This document shows, one piece after another, positions 8,265 to 16,483 of a stretch of 64,000 bases of DNA. A model generated the notes under the pieces. That model worked only from the letters and a program-made list of their open reading frames with translations. It had not been told where the DNA came from and did no database searches. Origin of the DNA: Gallionella sp. UBA4121 (GTDB lineage Bacteria > Pseudomonadota > Gammaproteobacteria > Burkholderiales > Gallionellaceae); assembly GCA_002381565.1 (NCBI GenBank), contig DFWZ01000060.1, positions 13,956-77,955 of the forward strand, given 5' to 3'. Within the stretch, counting starts at the first letter, position 1, and each line of letters begins with the position of its first letter. Made by a program: the position numbers and the translations under genes.

Positions 8265-8873
8265 ATGCGAATCAAAAGCAACTGGTACAAAGCAGGACGC
8301 GAACACACCCCGGCAGAACAGGCCGGGGCTGTGGCTTTCAATATTTCACGGATCGCCGAAAACGCACTGAAGAACACGCGCAAAGCCAAATTTGAGGTCG
8401 CAATCGGCCCTCAATACTTTTCTTTTCTCGGGGAATTTCTGGTGTTTTTAATTCAGGTCGCCGATCGCTTAGCCTATCGGCAATTTTCCCCCGAAGATCG
8501 CTTTGTTTTCACCAGCACTTTGGCGAACCATGTCGCAAACACTTACGCCGAAAATAAGAGCCGCCTGATGGGTGGCGAGCTCACTGAATGCAAGTTGCAA
8601 TTCATAGACTCGCTTAATCTGCGCGCTGGCGAATATGCCGAGTTTGGCTACGATGAGAATGGCCCCGAATTTGCCTTTATCCGTTATCTTGCCTTTTGCA
8701 TGGGCCAAATCATGGATGAAAAGGATAGCGACTGGATCATTGATCAGATCATGAGTATCGAGGCGCCCAACGCGGTGGATATGCTGGAAAAGAACTTTAA
8801 AAATCTGCTTGTCACCGAGCCTGCCAAAGCACGTCCGCCTCGTCGCCGCCTCACGCCTGCCAAGAACACCTAG
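8265..8873 (+). CDS. Unknown 202-aa soluble protein with basic tail
   Basis: 202 aa from the ATG at 8265, 4 nt after the preceding stop. I do not recognise the family. It reads as a mostly helical, cytosolic protein with an acidic centre and a strongly basic, proline-rich C-terminal tail (KARPPRRRLTPAKNT) that could bind nucleic acid or an acidic partner. It has two cysteines, no recognisable cofactor motif, signal peptide or membrane helix. Tight packing between a DsrC paralogue and the oxygenase gene (1 nt gap) indicates one transcript. Confidence 0.8.
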   Translation: MRIKSNWYKAGREHTPAEQAGAVAFNISRIAENALKNTRKAKFEVAIGPQYFSFLGEFLVFLIQVADRLAYRQFSPEDRFVFTSTLANHVANTYAENKSRLMGGELTECKLQFIDSLNLRAGEYAEFGYDENGPEFAFIRYLAFCMGQIMDEKDSDWIIDQIMSIEAPNAVDMLEKNFKNLLVTEPAKARPPRRRLTPAKNT

Positions 8874-8874
8874 C

Positions 8875-9750
8875 ATGACCAGCCCTTTCGACCTGGATAG
8901 TCAGGATGCTTATCTGAGTTGGCGTGAACACAAGCTGGCACACGCCATTACCAGCCCTGATGAGCTGATAGTCGAAATCAATGATCCCTGTAAGCTGACG
9001 GCTGCCGAACGTACTGCCTTGCTATCACGCGTCCGCCGCAGCAATATGGTCATCTATGCCTCACATACCGGGATAGATGAACAGGGCTTGCAACGGCTGG
9101 GGGCACAGCTCGGCCTGGTGCGGCTGGATGCAAACTGGCTGGCAGGTGAGGCTGGCATCACGCGCATTACCGTATGCAACGAAAACGGGCAACGGCAAGC
9201 CTATATTCCCTATACCGACCGCGCCATCAAGTGGCATACCGATGGCTACTACAACCCACCGGAGCGGCAGATACGCGCCATGGTGCTCCATTGTGTGCAG
9301 CGCGCGGGGACGGGCGGAGTAAACCGCGTGATGGATCACGAGATCGCGTACCTGATGCTGCGCGATGCGAATCCTGACTATATACGCGCACTCTCGGCAA
9401 TTGACGCCATGACCATCCCTGAACGCACCGACGAGCAAGGCACGGCGCGCGCCGCACAGACCGGCCCGGTATTTTCCGTCGATCCGGCCGCCGGCACACT
9501 GCACATGCGGTACACCGCACGCACCCGCAGTATCGAATGGAAAGAGCACGAAACAACACAGGCAGCGGTCGCATTTCTGGAACAACTGCTCGCTTCCGAG
9601 TCACCCCATATCCACCGGTTCGGGCTTGAACCCGGCATGGGATTGTTGTGCAACAACGTGCTGCATGACCGCAGCGCTTTTACCGATGACACAATCCGGC
9701 CGCGTTTGCTGTATCGCGCACGCTACCTGGACAGGCTGGCGATTATTTAA
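8875..9750 (+). CDS. TauD/TfdA-family Fe(II)/2-oxoglutarate dioxygenase-like protein
   Basis: 291 aa. The iron facial triad is visible: His121 and Asp123 (KWHTDGYYN) and a distal His264 (NNVLHDRSAF), with an arginine about 12 residues later (RPRLLYRARY) suited to 2-oxoglutarate. Overall it resembles the TauD/gamma-butyrobetaine hydroxylase group. The substrate cannot be read from sequence. TauD enzymes release sulfite from sulfonates, which would fit a sulfur locus, but hydroxylation of a protein, RNA or small organic compound is equally possible. It starts 1 nt after the previous stop. Confidence 0.85.
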   Translation: MTSPFDLDSQDAYLSWREHKLAHAITSPDELIVEINDPCKLTAAERTALLSRVRRSNMVIYASHTGIDEQGLQRLGAQLGLVRLDANWLAGEAGITRITVCNENGQRQAYIPYTDRAIKWHTDGYYNPPERQIRAMVLHCVQRAGTGGVNRVMDHEIAYLMLRDANPDYIRALSAIDAMTIPERTDEQGTARAAQTGPVFSVDPAAGTLHMRYTARTRSIEWKEHETTQAAVAFLEQLLASESPHIHRFGLEPGMGLLCNNVLHDRSAFTDDTIRPRLLYRARYLDRLAII

Positions 9751-9848
9751 AATAGCGCTTTGCTAATGTTTATTTCATCGGCGCCGATATTATCAGGAAC
9801 TTCATTAGTTTCAATAATCTATTTTGGCCGGGAACTCTAAGGATGACC

Positions 9849-11030
9849 ATGTCACAAGTCTCAATACTCAAGCAAATCAAATATTCATTTTTGGGTTTCG
9901 GACTAAGCATGGGAATTGTTTTCCCGTTTTACGCCAATTTTTTCGTCAACTGGAAAGAAGGCATGTTGCAGTGGTTCTGCCTGGGCTGCATCGTCGCCGG
10001 CATCACCATCGGCATCGTCAATCATAAACTGCTCGAATGGCTGCTAATACACAAACTCCGCCAGGTTGCCATTGCCGCAGAACGCATACGCAAGGGCGAT
10101 TTGCGCGAAGGTTGCGGCATACGCAGCGATGATACGGTAGGCGAGATCACAGAAGCTTTCGACAGTATGGCGAGCGGTCTGCGCGATACGCTGCGCGATG
10201 TGGCACAGTCTGCTGACTCGGTGGACATAACTGCACGCGAGATTGGCGCCTCCATGCAAGCGCTGGGCAACACCATGGACGAGTATCGCCAGAACTCACA
10301 CGAAATCGTCAACATCATCAATAAAATGACTGATGCATCCAGTGCCATTCTCACCTTGTCCGACGTGGCCCGCAACAGTGCATCTTCCGCAGACGTTCTG
10401 GTGCGCAATGGCGTATCGGAAGTCAACGCGACCGAAAAAGCGATCTCTGTTCTGGATCTGGCCAGCCGCAAAATCTCTGCCAACGCGATCAGCCTGGAGA
10501 GCAGCGCCAAAGAAGTCGAAATTGCCGTATCCGCCATACGCGCCATCGCCGAACAGACCAACCTGCTGGCCTTGAATGCCGCCATCGAAGCTGCGCGTGC
10601 GGGAGAACAAGGGCGCGGATTCGCAGTCGTGGCAGATGAGGTCAGAAAACTGTCTGAGCAGGCAGCCCAGGCGACCACCCGCATCGATGCTGTGCTCAAA
10701 CGCGTGAATATCGACGTCGCCTCAACCGTGGTGATTTCGGAAGAAAATGCCAACGCTGTCCGCGACGGACTAGAGGCATCCAAATCCTCATCAGATATCT
10801 TCGTGCAGATAGAACAAGCCACGACAGCAATGAAAGAATCGGTCGAGGCCGTGCGCGAGTCCGCCGACGATCAACAGCGGCTGGTCGGAACCGTATTCAC
10901 ACGCATCTCGGAAAACGAGACCCGCACCGATGCCGCCGCAAAATATACCACTGCGTGCATCGCCGATTCAGCGCGCATGGTCGAGGCAGCCCATTATCTT
11001 AACGGTATAACCAAAAACTTCATTGTCTGA
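9849..11030 (+). CDS. Methyl-accepting chemotaxis-type signalling protein without periplasmic sensor domain
   Basis: 393 aa; the ATG at 9849 has better spacing to AAGG than the in-frame ATG at 9843. Two membrane segments (about residues 10-30 and 40-65) are separated by only about ten residues, so there is no periplasmic ligand domain. A HAMP region (about 65-115) and a full MCP signalling hairpin follow (EQTNLLALNAAIEAARAGEQ). Sensing must be within the membrane, cytoplasmic or through a partner. It is 98 nt after the oxygenase and 43 nt before a DsrC paralogue, so it may share the transcript. Confidence 0.88.
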   Translation: MSQVSILKQIKYSFLGFGLSMGIVFPFYANFFVNWKEGMLQWFCLGCIVAGITIGIVNHKLLEWLLIHKLRQVAIAAERIRKGDLREGCGIRSDDTVGEITEAFDSMASGLRDTLRDVAQSADSVDITAREIGASMQALGNTMDEYRQNSHEIVNIINKMTDASSAILTLSDVARNSASSADVLVRNGVSEVNATEKAISVLDLASRKISANAISLESSAKEVEIAVSAIRAIAEQTNLLALNAAIEAARAGEQGRGFAVVADEVRKLSEQAAQATTRIDAVLKRVNIDVASTVVISEENANAVRDGLEASKSSSDIFVQIEQATTAMKESVEAVRESADDQQRLVGTVFTRISENETRTDAAAKYTTACIADSARMVEAAHYLNGITKNFIV

Positions 11031-11073
11031 TTCACTTCACAACCTTGCAGCAATTCAACCTGGGAGAGAACAC

Positions 11074-11400
11074 ATGAAAACTGATGACCTGACACCCGAA
11101 CTTGATGACGAAGGTTACCTCATTAATCCCGACCAATGGAATGATGAGGTAGCGACGGAACTGGCAAAACGAGCAGATATTGCCCTGACAGACGATCACT
11201 GGAATGTCATCAACTTCATGCGCGCTTATTACAACGAAAATCAGATTGCCGCCGATGCGCGCCATGTGATCAAGCATCTGTCGTCGAGCTTCGGTGGCGA
11301 TGCCCGCAACAAGCTCTTTGAGCTATTCCCCTATGGCTATGTCGGCCAGGCATGCAAGATATCCGGCATGAAACGCCCCAGAGGCTGGAGTACCGGCTGA
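11074..11400 (+). CDS. DsrC/TusE-family paralogue with only the internal cysteine
   Basis: 108 aa from the ATG at 11074, with GGGAGAG upstream. Conserved DsrC features are DDHWNVINFMR and LFPYGYVGQACKISGM. The internal cysteine is kept but the penultimate one is replaced; the tail ends PRGWSTG with Trp in the aligned position. Like the paralogue at 7931 it cannot do the two-Cys redox chemistry of DsrC. It is the last gene of the plus-strand block and is followed by a strong terminator. A regulatory role is inferred only. Confidence 0.87.
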   Translation: MKTDDLTPELDDEGYLINPDQWNDEVATELAKRADIALTDDHWNVINFMRAYYNENQIAADARHVIKHLSSSFGGDARNKLFELFPYGYVGQACKISGMKRPRGWSTG

Positions 11401-11427
11401 GTCCATTCCGGGAACATCTGTTTAACG

Positions 11428-11456
11428 AAAAACCCGCAGTAATGCGGGCTTTTTTA
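11428..11456. terminator. Bidirectional rho-independent terminator
   Basis: Stem CCCGCA (11433-11438), loop GTAA, stem TGCGGG (11443-11448), with a T-tract on the right and an A-tract on the left. It serves the plus-strand block ending at 11400 and the minus-strand fadL gene ending at 11524. Confidence 0.9.
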
Positions 11457-11523
11457 TACCTGCCAGCCTATGCTACAGCGCCAAACTGGCCGTTAATCAG
11501 GACATAAATGGACCGTCATTCGA

Positions 11524-12762
11524 TTAGAACTTGTAACGCAGCGATACGGTAAACGATTGCTGTGAGTGTGTCGTGGTGTTTAATAACGTCCCGGCAGGCG
11601 TCAGCGGGTTGCCGGGTGTATTCATCGCATCGCTGATATCCACTCTGGACGTAACTTTGGGCGCAATCATGACCGCCCCTGCAAGATCAAAATTCCTGTT
11701 CAGCGTATAACCGCCGCCGAAGGTATAGGAACTCTTAATGATGCCGGGAAACATCAGGTTATTAAACATGTTACCTATGCCATTCTGGCCGTTTTGCTGA
11801 TTTGCTGCGATCCCATTTGCAAATACGCCAATCGGATTGTTGGAATTGTTATAGCCTGCACCGAGCCAGTAGCCTTCCCCGGTATATTTTCCACCGACAG
11901 CAATTACGGTCTGATTCTTCCAGCCAAAGTCTTTATAACCACTGGCGCTGGCCCATTGAATAAGTCGATAATCTGCGGTCACCGTAAAGCTGCTGCTTGC
12001 TGCGTAAGCTATCGCGGCCTTGATTTCAGCGGGCTGATCCAGATTATCGGAAAAAACCTGACCGAAGCCCGTACCGGCGACTGACATTTGCGTGCCGTAA
12101 TTCATCCTGATTTTAGAATTGTAGGATGCGCCCAGCGTCAATGCAGATGAAGTGTTGTAATAGCCGCCCAGCGCAAACCCGAAACCCGTATGCGTGCTGG
12201 CATTCTGCGCCGTGTTGACACCGGCAGGCGGGTTGCCGTTATTGTAGGAAATCGCAAGCGACCCGTACTGGAAAACCGGCGAAAATCCCAACCCATAATG
12301 ACCATCGTTGTAAGCGATAGTCGGAATCACCTTGAGTATGCTCAGTGCAGTCTTGGCTAAAACATGCGTAGCTTTGGGTGCGCCGGTGTAGTCCACCCCC
12401 ATGCCTGCAATGCCTGCCATGGCAACACCATAAGTTAAATTATCATTGATCCGGCTGGAGTAGGAAATATCGGGGATATAACTGGTATCAGCAGCACTGT
12501 TTGCCGCAGCCCCCCCCATACCGTCATTGCTGACTGTCGGCTTGAACAGCACCATACCGCCTACCAGTTCATCGCCTGTGGATTTGCCCAGCATGGCCGG
12601 GTTGGCAAATGTGCTTTCTGCACCGACGAAGTGAGCTACACCTGTGCCGCCCAACGCAGTATTTTCAGCACCCACTGACATCATCGTATCGCCATTAGTG
12701 GCATGTACCAGCGGTGATGCCATGACGGCGAACATCGAAACAACAAGCTTCTTCATCTTCAC
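11524..12762 (-). CDS. FadL/OmpP1-type outer-membrane transport protein (copy 1)
   Basis: 412 aa with a signal peptide (MKMKKLVVSMFAVMASPLVHA) and the conserved mature start of the FadL/OmpP1 family (GGTGVAHF...NPAM), ending in an aromatic residue (SLRYKF) as expected for a beta-barrel. The GTG at 12762 is taken as the start because it sits at the same place relative to GGGAGAG as the ATG of the neighbouring paralogue. FadL barrels carry hydrophobic molecules across the outer membrane. Location beside dsrE2-tusA makes a role in uptake of elemental sulfur or polysulfide conceivable, but that is inference. Confidence 0.88.
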   Translation of the reverse strand: MKMKKLVVSMFAVMASPLVHATNGDTMMSVGAENTALGGTGVAHFVGAESTFANPAMLGKSTGDELVGGMVLFKPTVSNDGMGGAAANSAADTSYIPDISYSSRINDNLTYGVAMAGIAGMGVDYTGAPKATHVLAKTALSILKVIPTIAYNDGHYGLGFSPVFQYGSLAISYNNGNPPAGVNTAQNASTHTGFGFALGGYYNTSSALTLGASYNSKIRMNYGTQMSVAGTGFGQVFSDNLDQPAEIKAAIAYAASSSFTVTADYRLIQWASASGYKDFGWKNQTVIAVGGKYTGEGYWLGAGYNNSNNPIGVFANGIAANQQNGQNGIGNMFNNLMFPGIIKSSYTFGGGYTLNRNFDLAGAVMIAPKVTSRVDISDAMNTPGNPLTPAGTLLNTTTHSQQSFTVSLRYKF

Positions 12763-12810
12763 ACAACTCTCCCTGAATATATTAAACCCAAATAATCCAT
12801 TAGGCCATTA

Positions 12811-12935
12811 TTCCGGCGAAAGCCGGAAAACGAGGCCAAGGGCCGAAGTTTCGAGGAACGGCCAAACCATGATGTTGTCCCACGTGCGTGGGAAATTGTT
12901 AATCCTCTGGATACCGGCCTTCGCCGGTATGACGC
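12811..12935. repeat. Hairpin-rich, REP-like intergenic segment
   Basis: Between the two fadL genes lie four inverted repeats in 125 nt: TTCCGGC-gaaa-GCCGGAA (12811-12828), GGCCG...CGGCC (12841-12863), CCCACG-tg-CGTGGG (12879-12892) and ATACCGGC-cttc-GCCGGTAT (12911-12930). The outer two resemble the REP-type unit common in proteobacteria and are arranged head to head. It lies in the 5' leader of the copy 1 gene, so it could also affect mRNA stability. Confidence 0.65.
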
Positions 12936-12992
12936 AATTTTTTGCTAATGAACTATCTGAGTTAAAAGCTTTTATCCACCCGGATTTTCGGC

Positions 12993-13028
12993 AAAAAAAA
13001 GCCCGCACCCTTACAGGCGCGGGCTTTT
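12993..13028 (-). terminator. Rho-independent terminator of fadL copy 2
   Basis: GCCCGC (13001-13006) pairs with GCGGGC (13019-13024) over a 12-nt loop, with an A8 tract on the left that becomes a U-tract on the minus transcript. It lies 24 nt after the stop codon of the gene ending at 13052. Confidence 0.85.
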
Positions 13029-13051
13029 CAATCCATCGACTTCAGATCAGC

Positions 13052-14278
13052 TTACAGTTTCCAGCTATAGGCAATCCCCAGAGAATCCTGGTACATCTTG
13101 ATGTTGGCATTGCCACCGCCAAAACCGGCTGGAATTGCACCGACACCATTCACGTTAGCCTGGAAAGCGTGCATGTAAGCCAGGGAGAGCTCGTTGGTCT
13201 TGGAGACATTCCACGTCGCGCCCAGTGTCACATGATCCTGCACCACGCCTGGCGCCAGGATATTGAACATGGTCTGACTGGTTGGGATAGGCTGGGTATT
13301 GTGACTGTAACCTGCACGCACGGTGAATGCGTCGTTGATCACCTGGCTCACGCCCAGCTTGATCACCTTCACATCCTGCCAGCCAAAACCCATGCCGTTA
13401 TTGGCGCCCAAAGCACCGCCGGGTACTCCGTTGGCAACAGCAGGCACGCCGCTATACTGAATCACCTTGTAGTCGGCTGAAACCGTGGTCGCATCAGTCG
13501 CCTTTACCGCGATACCCACACCGTAGTTGGCGGGAATATCGAAGTTGCCCTGACCTGCGAACAAGCCGGCGTACTTGTTGAAGCTGCTCATCTTGGCCTT
13601 GGATGCATAGGTCGCGCCCATGGTCACTTTGGAACTCAACTCGCCGGTCCAGCCCACACGCACACCCACACCGGTGGATGAATCCGTGCCGTTGTTGGTC
13701 AATGCAGCAGAATTACTGGAAGAAGTATTAAACATCTGCAAACCATCGGCAGAGAATGTCTGATAAACCAGGTTCAGCGACACGCCGATCGAATTGGTCG
13801 GGTTAACCTTCATCGCAAAAGTCGGTGCGACAAACAACTGTTGCAGGTTGATCCCGGCATTAGGTCCAAACGGACTGTTGGCATAACTGGTGTTCATACC
13901 GCCGTTGCCATAGACCGACACGCCCAATGACTTGTTGGGGTCGAGCATCTTGTTGTAACCGAATTCAGGAATGGCAAACAGGCTCCTGCTATTGCCGCTG
14001 AAGTTGCCATTTCTCAATCCGCCGGCGCCGGTGACTTCAGCGCTGCGCGATGGCGTGAACAAGTCCAGACCCACATCGACGCGATCGCCGACCATCACCA
14101 TCCCGGCAGGATTGTTGGCTGCTGCCAGTGCATCCTGTGGCAGCGCAATACCCACGCCGCCCATACCCTTGGACTTCATGCCGTAACCGTCAGAAAAATA
14201 ACCATCGGTGGCATAGGCCATGGTGGATGTCATGACACCGGCAGCGAACATTGTTACAACAAGCTTCTTCAACTTCAT
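13052..14278 (-). CDS. FadL/OmpP1-type outer-membrane transport protein (copy 2)
   Basis: 408 aa with a signal peptide (MKLKKLVVTMFAAGVMTSTMAYA) and FadL family features (GMGGVGIALPQDALAAANNPAGM), ending SLGIAYSWKL. The start has GGGAGAG upstream. The leader region and first residues closely match copy 1, so the two arose by duplication, but the mature proteins have diverged. It is 67 nt downstream of dsrE2 on the same strand and has its own terminator. Substrate unknown; a hydrophobic sulfur compound is a possibility. Confidence 0.9.
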   Translation of the reverse strand: MKLKKLVVTMFAAGVMTSTMAYATDGYFSDGYGMKSKGMGGVGIALPQDALAAANNPAGMVMVGDRVDVGLDLFTPSRSAEVTGAGGLRNGNFSGNSRSLFAIPEFGYNKMLDPNKSLGVSVYGNGGMNTSYANSPFGPNAGINLQQLFVAPTFAMKVNPTNSIGVSLNLVYQTFSADGLQMFNTSSSNSAALTNNGTDSSTGVGVRVGWTGELSSKVTMGATYASKAKMSSFNKYAGLFAGQGNFDIPANYGVGIAVKATDATTVSADYKVIQYSGVPAVANGVPGGALGANNGMGFGWQDVKVIKLGVSQVINDAFTVRAGYSHNTQPIPTSQTMFNILAPGVVQDHVTLGATWNVSKTNELSLAYMHAFQANVNGVGAIPAGFGGGNANIKMYQDSLGIAYSWKL

Positions 14279-14345
14279 GCGACTCTCCCTGAGTTATTGT
14301 CTGAATTATTGCCTGTATTGCCACTACTGAAACACTACTCGAACT

Positions 14346-14816
14346 TTAAACGAACAGACAGATATCTGTCTCTCCGGCAAAACCGAAGAACATCGCTGCG
14401 CCGCCGTATTCGACCTGGTCGATGAATTCGCTCTTGTCGAACTCAAACAGATCAACCGTCATCTGGCAGGCGATAAATTTAACATCCGCTTCCAGACACA
14501 GATCGCGCAATTCTTCCAGCGTAGCTACACCGTGTTTTTTGAGCTTTTGCTTCATCATCATGGTCGCCATGGACTCCATGCCGGGCAACATCTGCACCAT
14601 CACCGGCATGGGAATCGGCATCGGCATGGCTGGATTGGCCAGCGGGCTGATCATCACATTCGACAGATCCTTGCGCAACAATTGCAAGCCGTAGAAAGTA
14701 AAGAAAATTTGCACATCGTAGCCTAACGCCGCTGCGGTGGAGGCCAGAATAAATGGCGGGTACGCCATATCCAGCGTGCCTTTGGTGGCGATGATCGCCA
14801 TTTTTTTGGTTGTCAT
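14346..14816 (-). CDS. dsrE2: DsrE2-type sulfurtransferase (DsrE/F-like family)
   Basis: 156 aa. Begins with the DsrE2 pattern (KMAIIATKGTLDMAYPPF), has a Met-rich central stretch (about residues 55-90) and the conserved cysteine region FIACQMTVDLF (Cys117), with a second Cys107. DsrE2 proteins co-occur with TusA in sulfur oxidisers and are thought to be membrane-associated persulfide carriers handing sulfur to TusA. Here it follows tusA by 24 nt; no rhodanese gene is next to it, unlike the rhd-tusA-dsrE2 arrangement known elsewhere. Confidence 0.88.
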   Translation of the reverse strand: MTTKKMAIIATKGTLDMAYPPFILASTAAALGYDVQIFFTFYGLQLLRKDLSNVMISPLANPAMPMPIPMPVMVQMLPGMESMATMMMKQKLKKHGVATLEELRDLCLEADVKFIACQMTVDLFEFDKSEFIDQVEYGGAAMFFGFAGETDICLFV

Positions 14817-14840
14817 GCTTAATCCCTCTGGAGTGACTGT

Positions 14841-15068
14841 TTATTTCTTCTGCATGAAGAAAATGTACTTGCCACCTTCTTCTGTGTTGGCGAGCAAGAT
14901 ATTACCGGTTTGATCGGCAAACGCCTGCATATCCTTGACAGCGCCGCAGTCAGTAGCAATTACTTTAAGTACTTGACCTGATTCCATATCGGCAAGCGCT
15001 TTCTTGGTCTTGACGATAGGCAAAGGGCAGGACATGCCGCTGGCATCAAATTCTTTATTAAAATCCAT
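14841..15068 (-). CDS. tusA: TusA sulfur carrier protein
   Basis: 75 aa, the standard TusA length, with the CPxP signature at Cys14 (SGMSCPLPIVKTKKAL). TusA is the cytoplasmic persulfide carrier that in sulfur oxidisers hands sulfur to DsrEFH and on to DsrC. It is the first gene of a tusA-dsrE2 transcript. A TATAACC element lies about 120 nt upstream. Confidence 0.95.
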   Translation of the reverse strand: MDFNKEFDASGMSCPLPIVKTKKALADMESGQVLKVIATDCGAVKDMQAFADQTGNILLANTEEGGKYIFFMQKK

Positions 15069-15188
15069 CTTTTATCTCCAACAAGTTAATAAAATACCAC
15101 TAAACAAGACAAAACCGACGCCTATGAAGCAGATATGCTATTAAGAACGCGCTACACCATTACGTCCATACCCACGACGGGGAAGACA

Positions 15189-15205
15189 TATAACCCATAA
15201 GGGCT
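15189..15205. promoter_or_regulatory. TATAACC-N5-GGG element upstream of tusA
   Basis: TATAACCCATAAGGGCT has the same half-site spacing as the elements upstream of dsrA and soeA, and is extended to ATA..CCC-ATAA-GGG..TAT symmetry. It lies in the 153-nt gap between tusA and the end of the usp gene. Inferred operator. Confidence 0.4.
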
Positions 15206-15221
15206 ATCTATCAACAGATGC

Positions 15222-16037
15222 TTATGCAGGCAGCACCAGCGTCGCCACCTCCATGCTGCCCGCGATATCCTGCATGTGACTTTGGCTAGCGAAGGGAATC
15301 AGGTGATTGCGCTGCCTGCCGATCACCACAAGATCAGCACTGCACGCTTTCACGGCGGCAACGGCCTGCTCCGCCAGTTTGCCTATCCGCACGTCGCCGT
15401 GCGCTTTGAGCGACGAACCAGACGCCAGGGCGACGTTCAATACATTCATGCTTTGCGTCCTGGCAAGAGACTGCTGGTCTGTCGCTACGCTCAAAACCGT
15501 GAGCGGCAGCCCGTATGCGCCCGCAATGATCCCGGCAGCTTTGGCGAGACTGGATGCCGCCGGCGTCTCACCGACGGCGACCAGTACGTGTTTGTTCCAG
15601 AATTGCGCCTTACGCGGCACCATCAACACATTGCATGAAGATGCACGTATCACGTGACTGACCATTTCGCCTACCATCATCCGCGCAAAAAAACCGGGTT
15701 TGCCGCGTCTTCGTATCACGATCAGGTCGGTTTTTGATTCGGCGGCTTCTGCCACTATTTCGGTGTGCCTGGCTGACCCACGCCGCACGTGCACATCCAG
15801 TTGCACACCCAGTGCAGCGGCTCGATTGCGCAATTCGGCAATTTTCTCAGCCGCGACTTGTTCTGCATGCAGGGCAAACTCCGGCATTTCGGCCTCATAT
15901 TCGGGATTACTCAGTAGCGGAAAGACGACGCGCAACGGCACACCGCTATGTTTTGCCAAGGCAAAAGCAACGCGTTCAGCACCGACATCGAATTCGGTGT
16001 GTTCAGTTGCCAGCAAGATACGATTGAACGGACTCAT
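15222..16037 (-). CDS. Tandem universal stress protein (two Usp domains)
   Basis: 271 aa from the ATG at 16037 (AAGGA upstream); a longer in-frame start would run into the preceding gene. Two Usp folds: the first about residues 1-145 (MSPFNRILLATEHTEFD, ending NVLMVPRK) and the second about 150-271 (HVLVAVGETPAASS, ending ATLVLPA). Usp proteins are cytoplasmic stress proteins, some binding ATP. It is the last gene of the soe transcript, 11 nt after the small membrane protein. Role in sulfite stress is possible but not shown. Confidence 0.88.
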   Translation of the reverse strand: MSPFNRILLATEHTEFDVGAERVAFALAKHSGVPLRVVFPLLSNPEYEAEMPEFALHAEQVAAEKIAELRNRAAALGVQLDVHVRRGSARHTEIVAEAAESKTDLIVIRRRGKPGFFARMMVGEMVSHVIRASSCNVLMVPRKAQFWNKHVLVAVGETPAASSLAKAAGIIAGAYGLPLTVLSVATDQQSLARTQSMNVLNVALASGSSLKAHGDVRIGKLAEQAVAAVKACSADLVVIGRQRNHLIPFASQSHMQDIAGSMEVATLVLPA

Positions 16038-16048
16038 GATGGTAATCC

Positions 16049-16483
16049 TTATTTGCCGGCGGTCAGCATACCGGAAGCGGCCAGCAATTGCACCGCCATG
16101 GCCACCATACATAATGCCACGAACACCCAGTCGCGACGCCGCACATAGATCGGCAGCACCGCCAGCAGGCAAATCAGCGAACTGCCGGACAGCCAGGCTA
16201 TGCCCAGCAAGCCGGCAAAGTCCCCCTGGCCGATCATATGCAGCCAGCCCCAGCCAGTTGGCGCGCCAGTTTGTTTCAGATATTCAGCTGTAGGCAGACC
16301 CCACACATTTGGCAATTTATCCAAAGGTACATGAGCCGGCAGCCAGCCTGTCACATAGGCCGAAAAAGCCACGATGAGCATCACCAGCCCCGTACGCGCC
16401 CCCCAGTTCAGCCAGGTTGCGTAGCGCTGCTGCTCAACCGAAATCAATGAGTCGCTATTAGATTCGCTATTTTGAACACTCAT
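16049..16483 (-). CDS. Small integral membrane protein of the soe operon
   Basis: 144 aa with about three membrane helices (around residues 30-48, 88-110 and 117-140) after a polar N-terminal 25 residues. I do not recognise a named family with certainty; similar small membrane proteins accompany TauE/SafE exporters. It overlaps the tauE stop by 4 nt, so translation is coupled and it may work with the exporter or the SoeABC complex. Confidence 0.75.
   Translation of the reverse strand: MSVQNSESNSDSLISVEQQRYATWLNWGARTGLVMLIVAFSAYVTGWLPAHVPLDKLPNVWGLPTAEYLKQTGAPTGWGWLHMIGQGDFAGLLGIAWLSGSSLICLLAVLPIYVRRRDWVFVALCMVAMAVQLLAASGMLTAGK

Noticed and set aside
12811..12935. Insertion sequence remnant
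   Set aside because: No transposase fragment or target-site duplication seen; only palindromic units.
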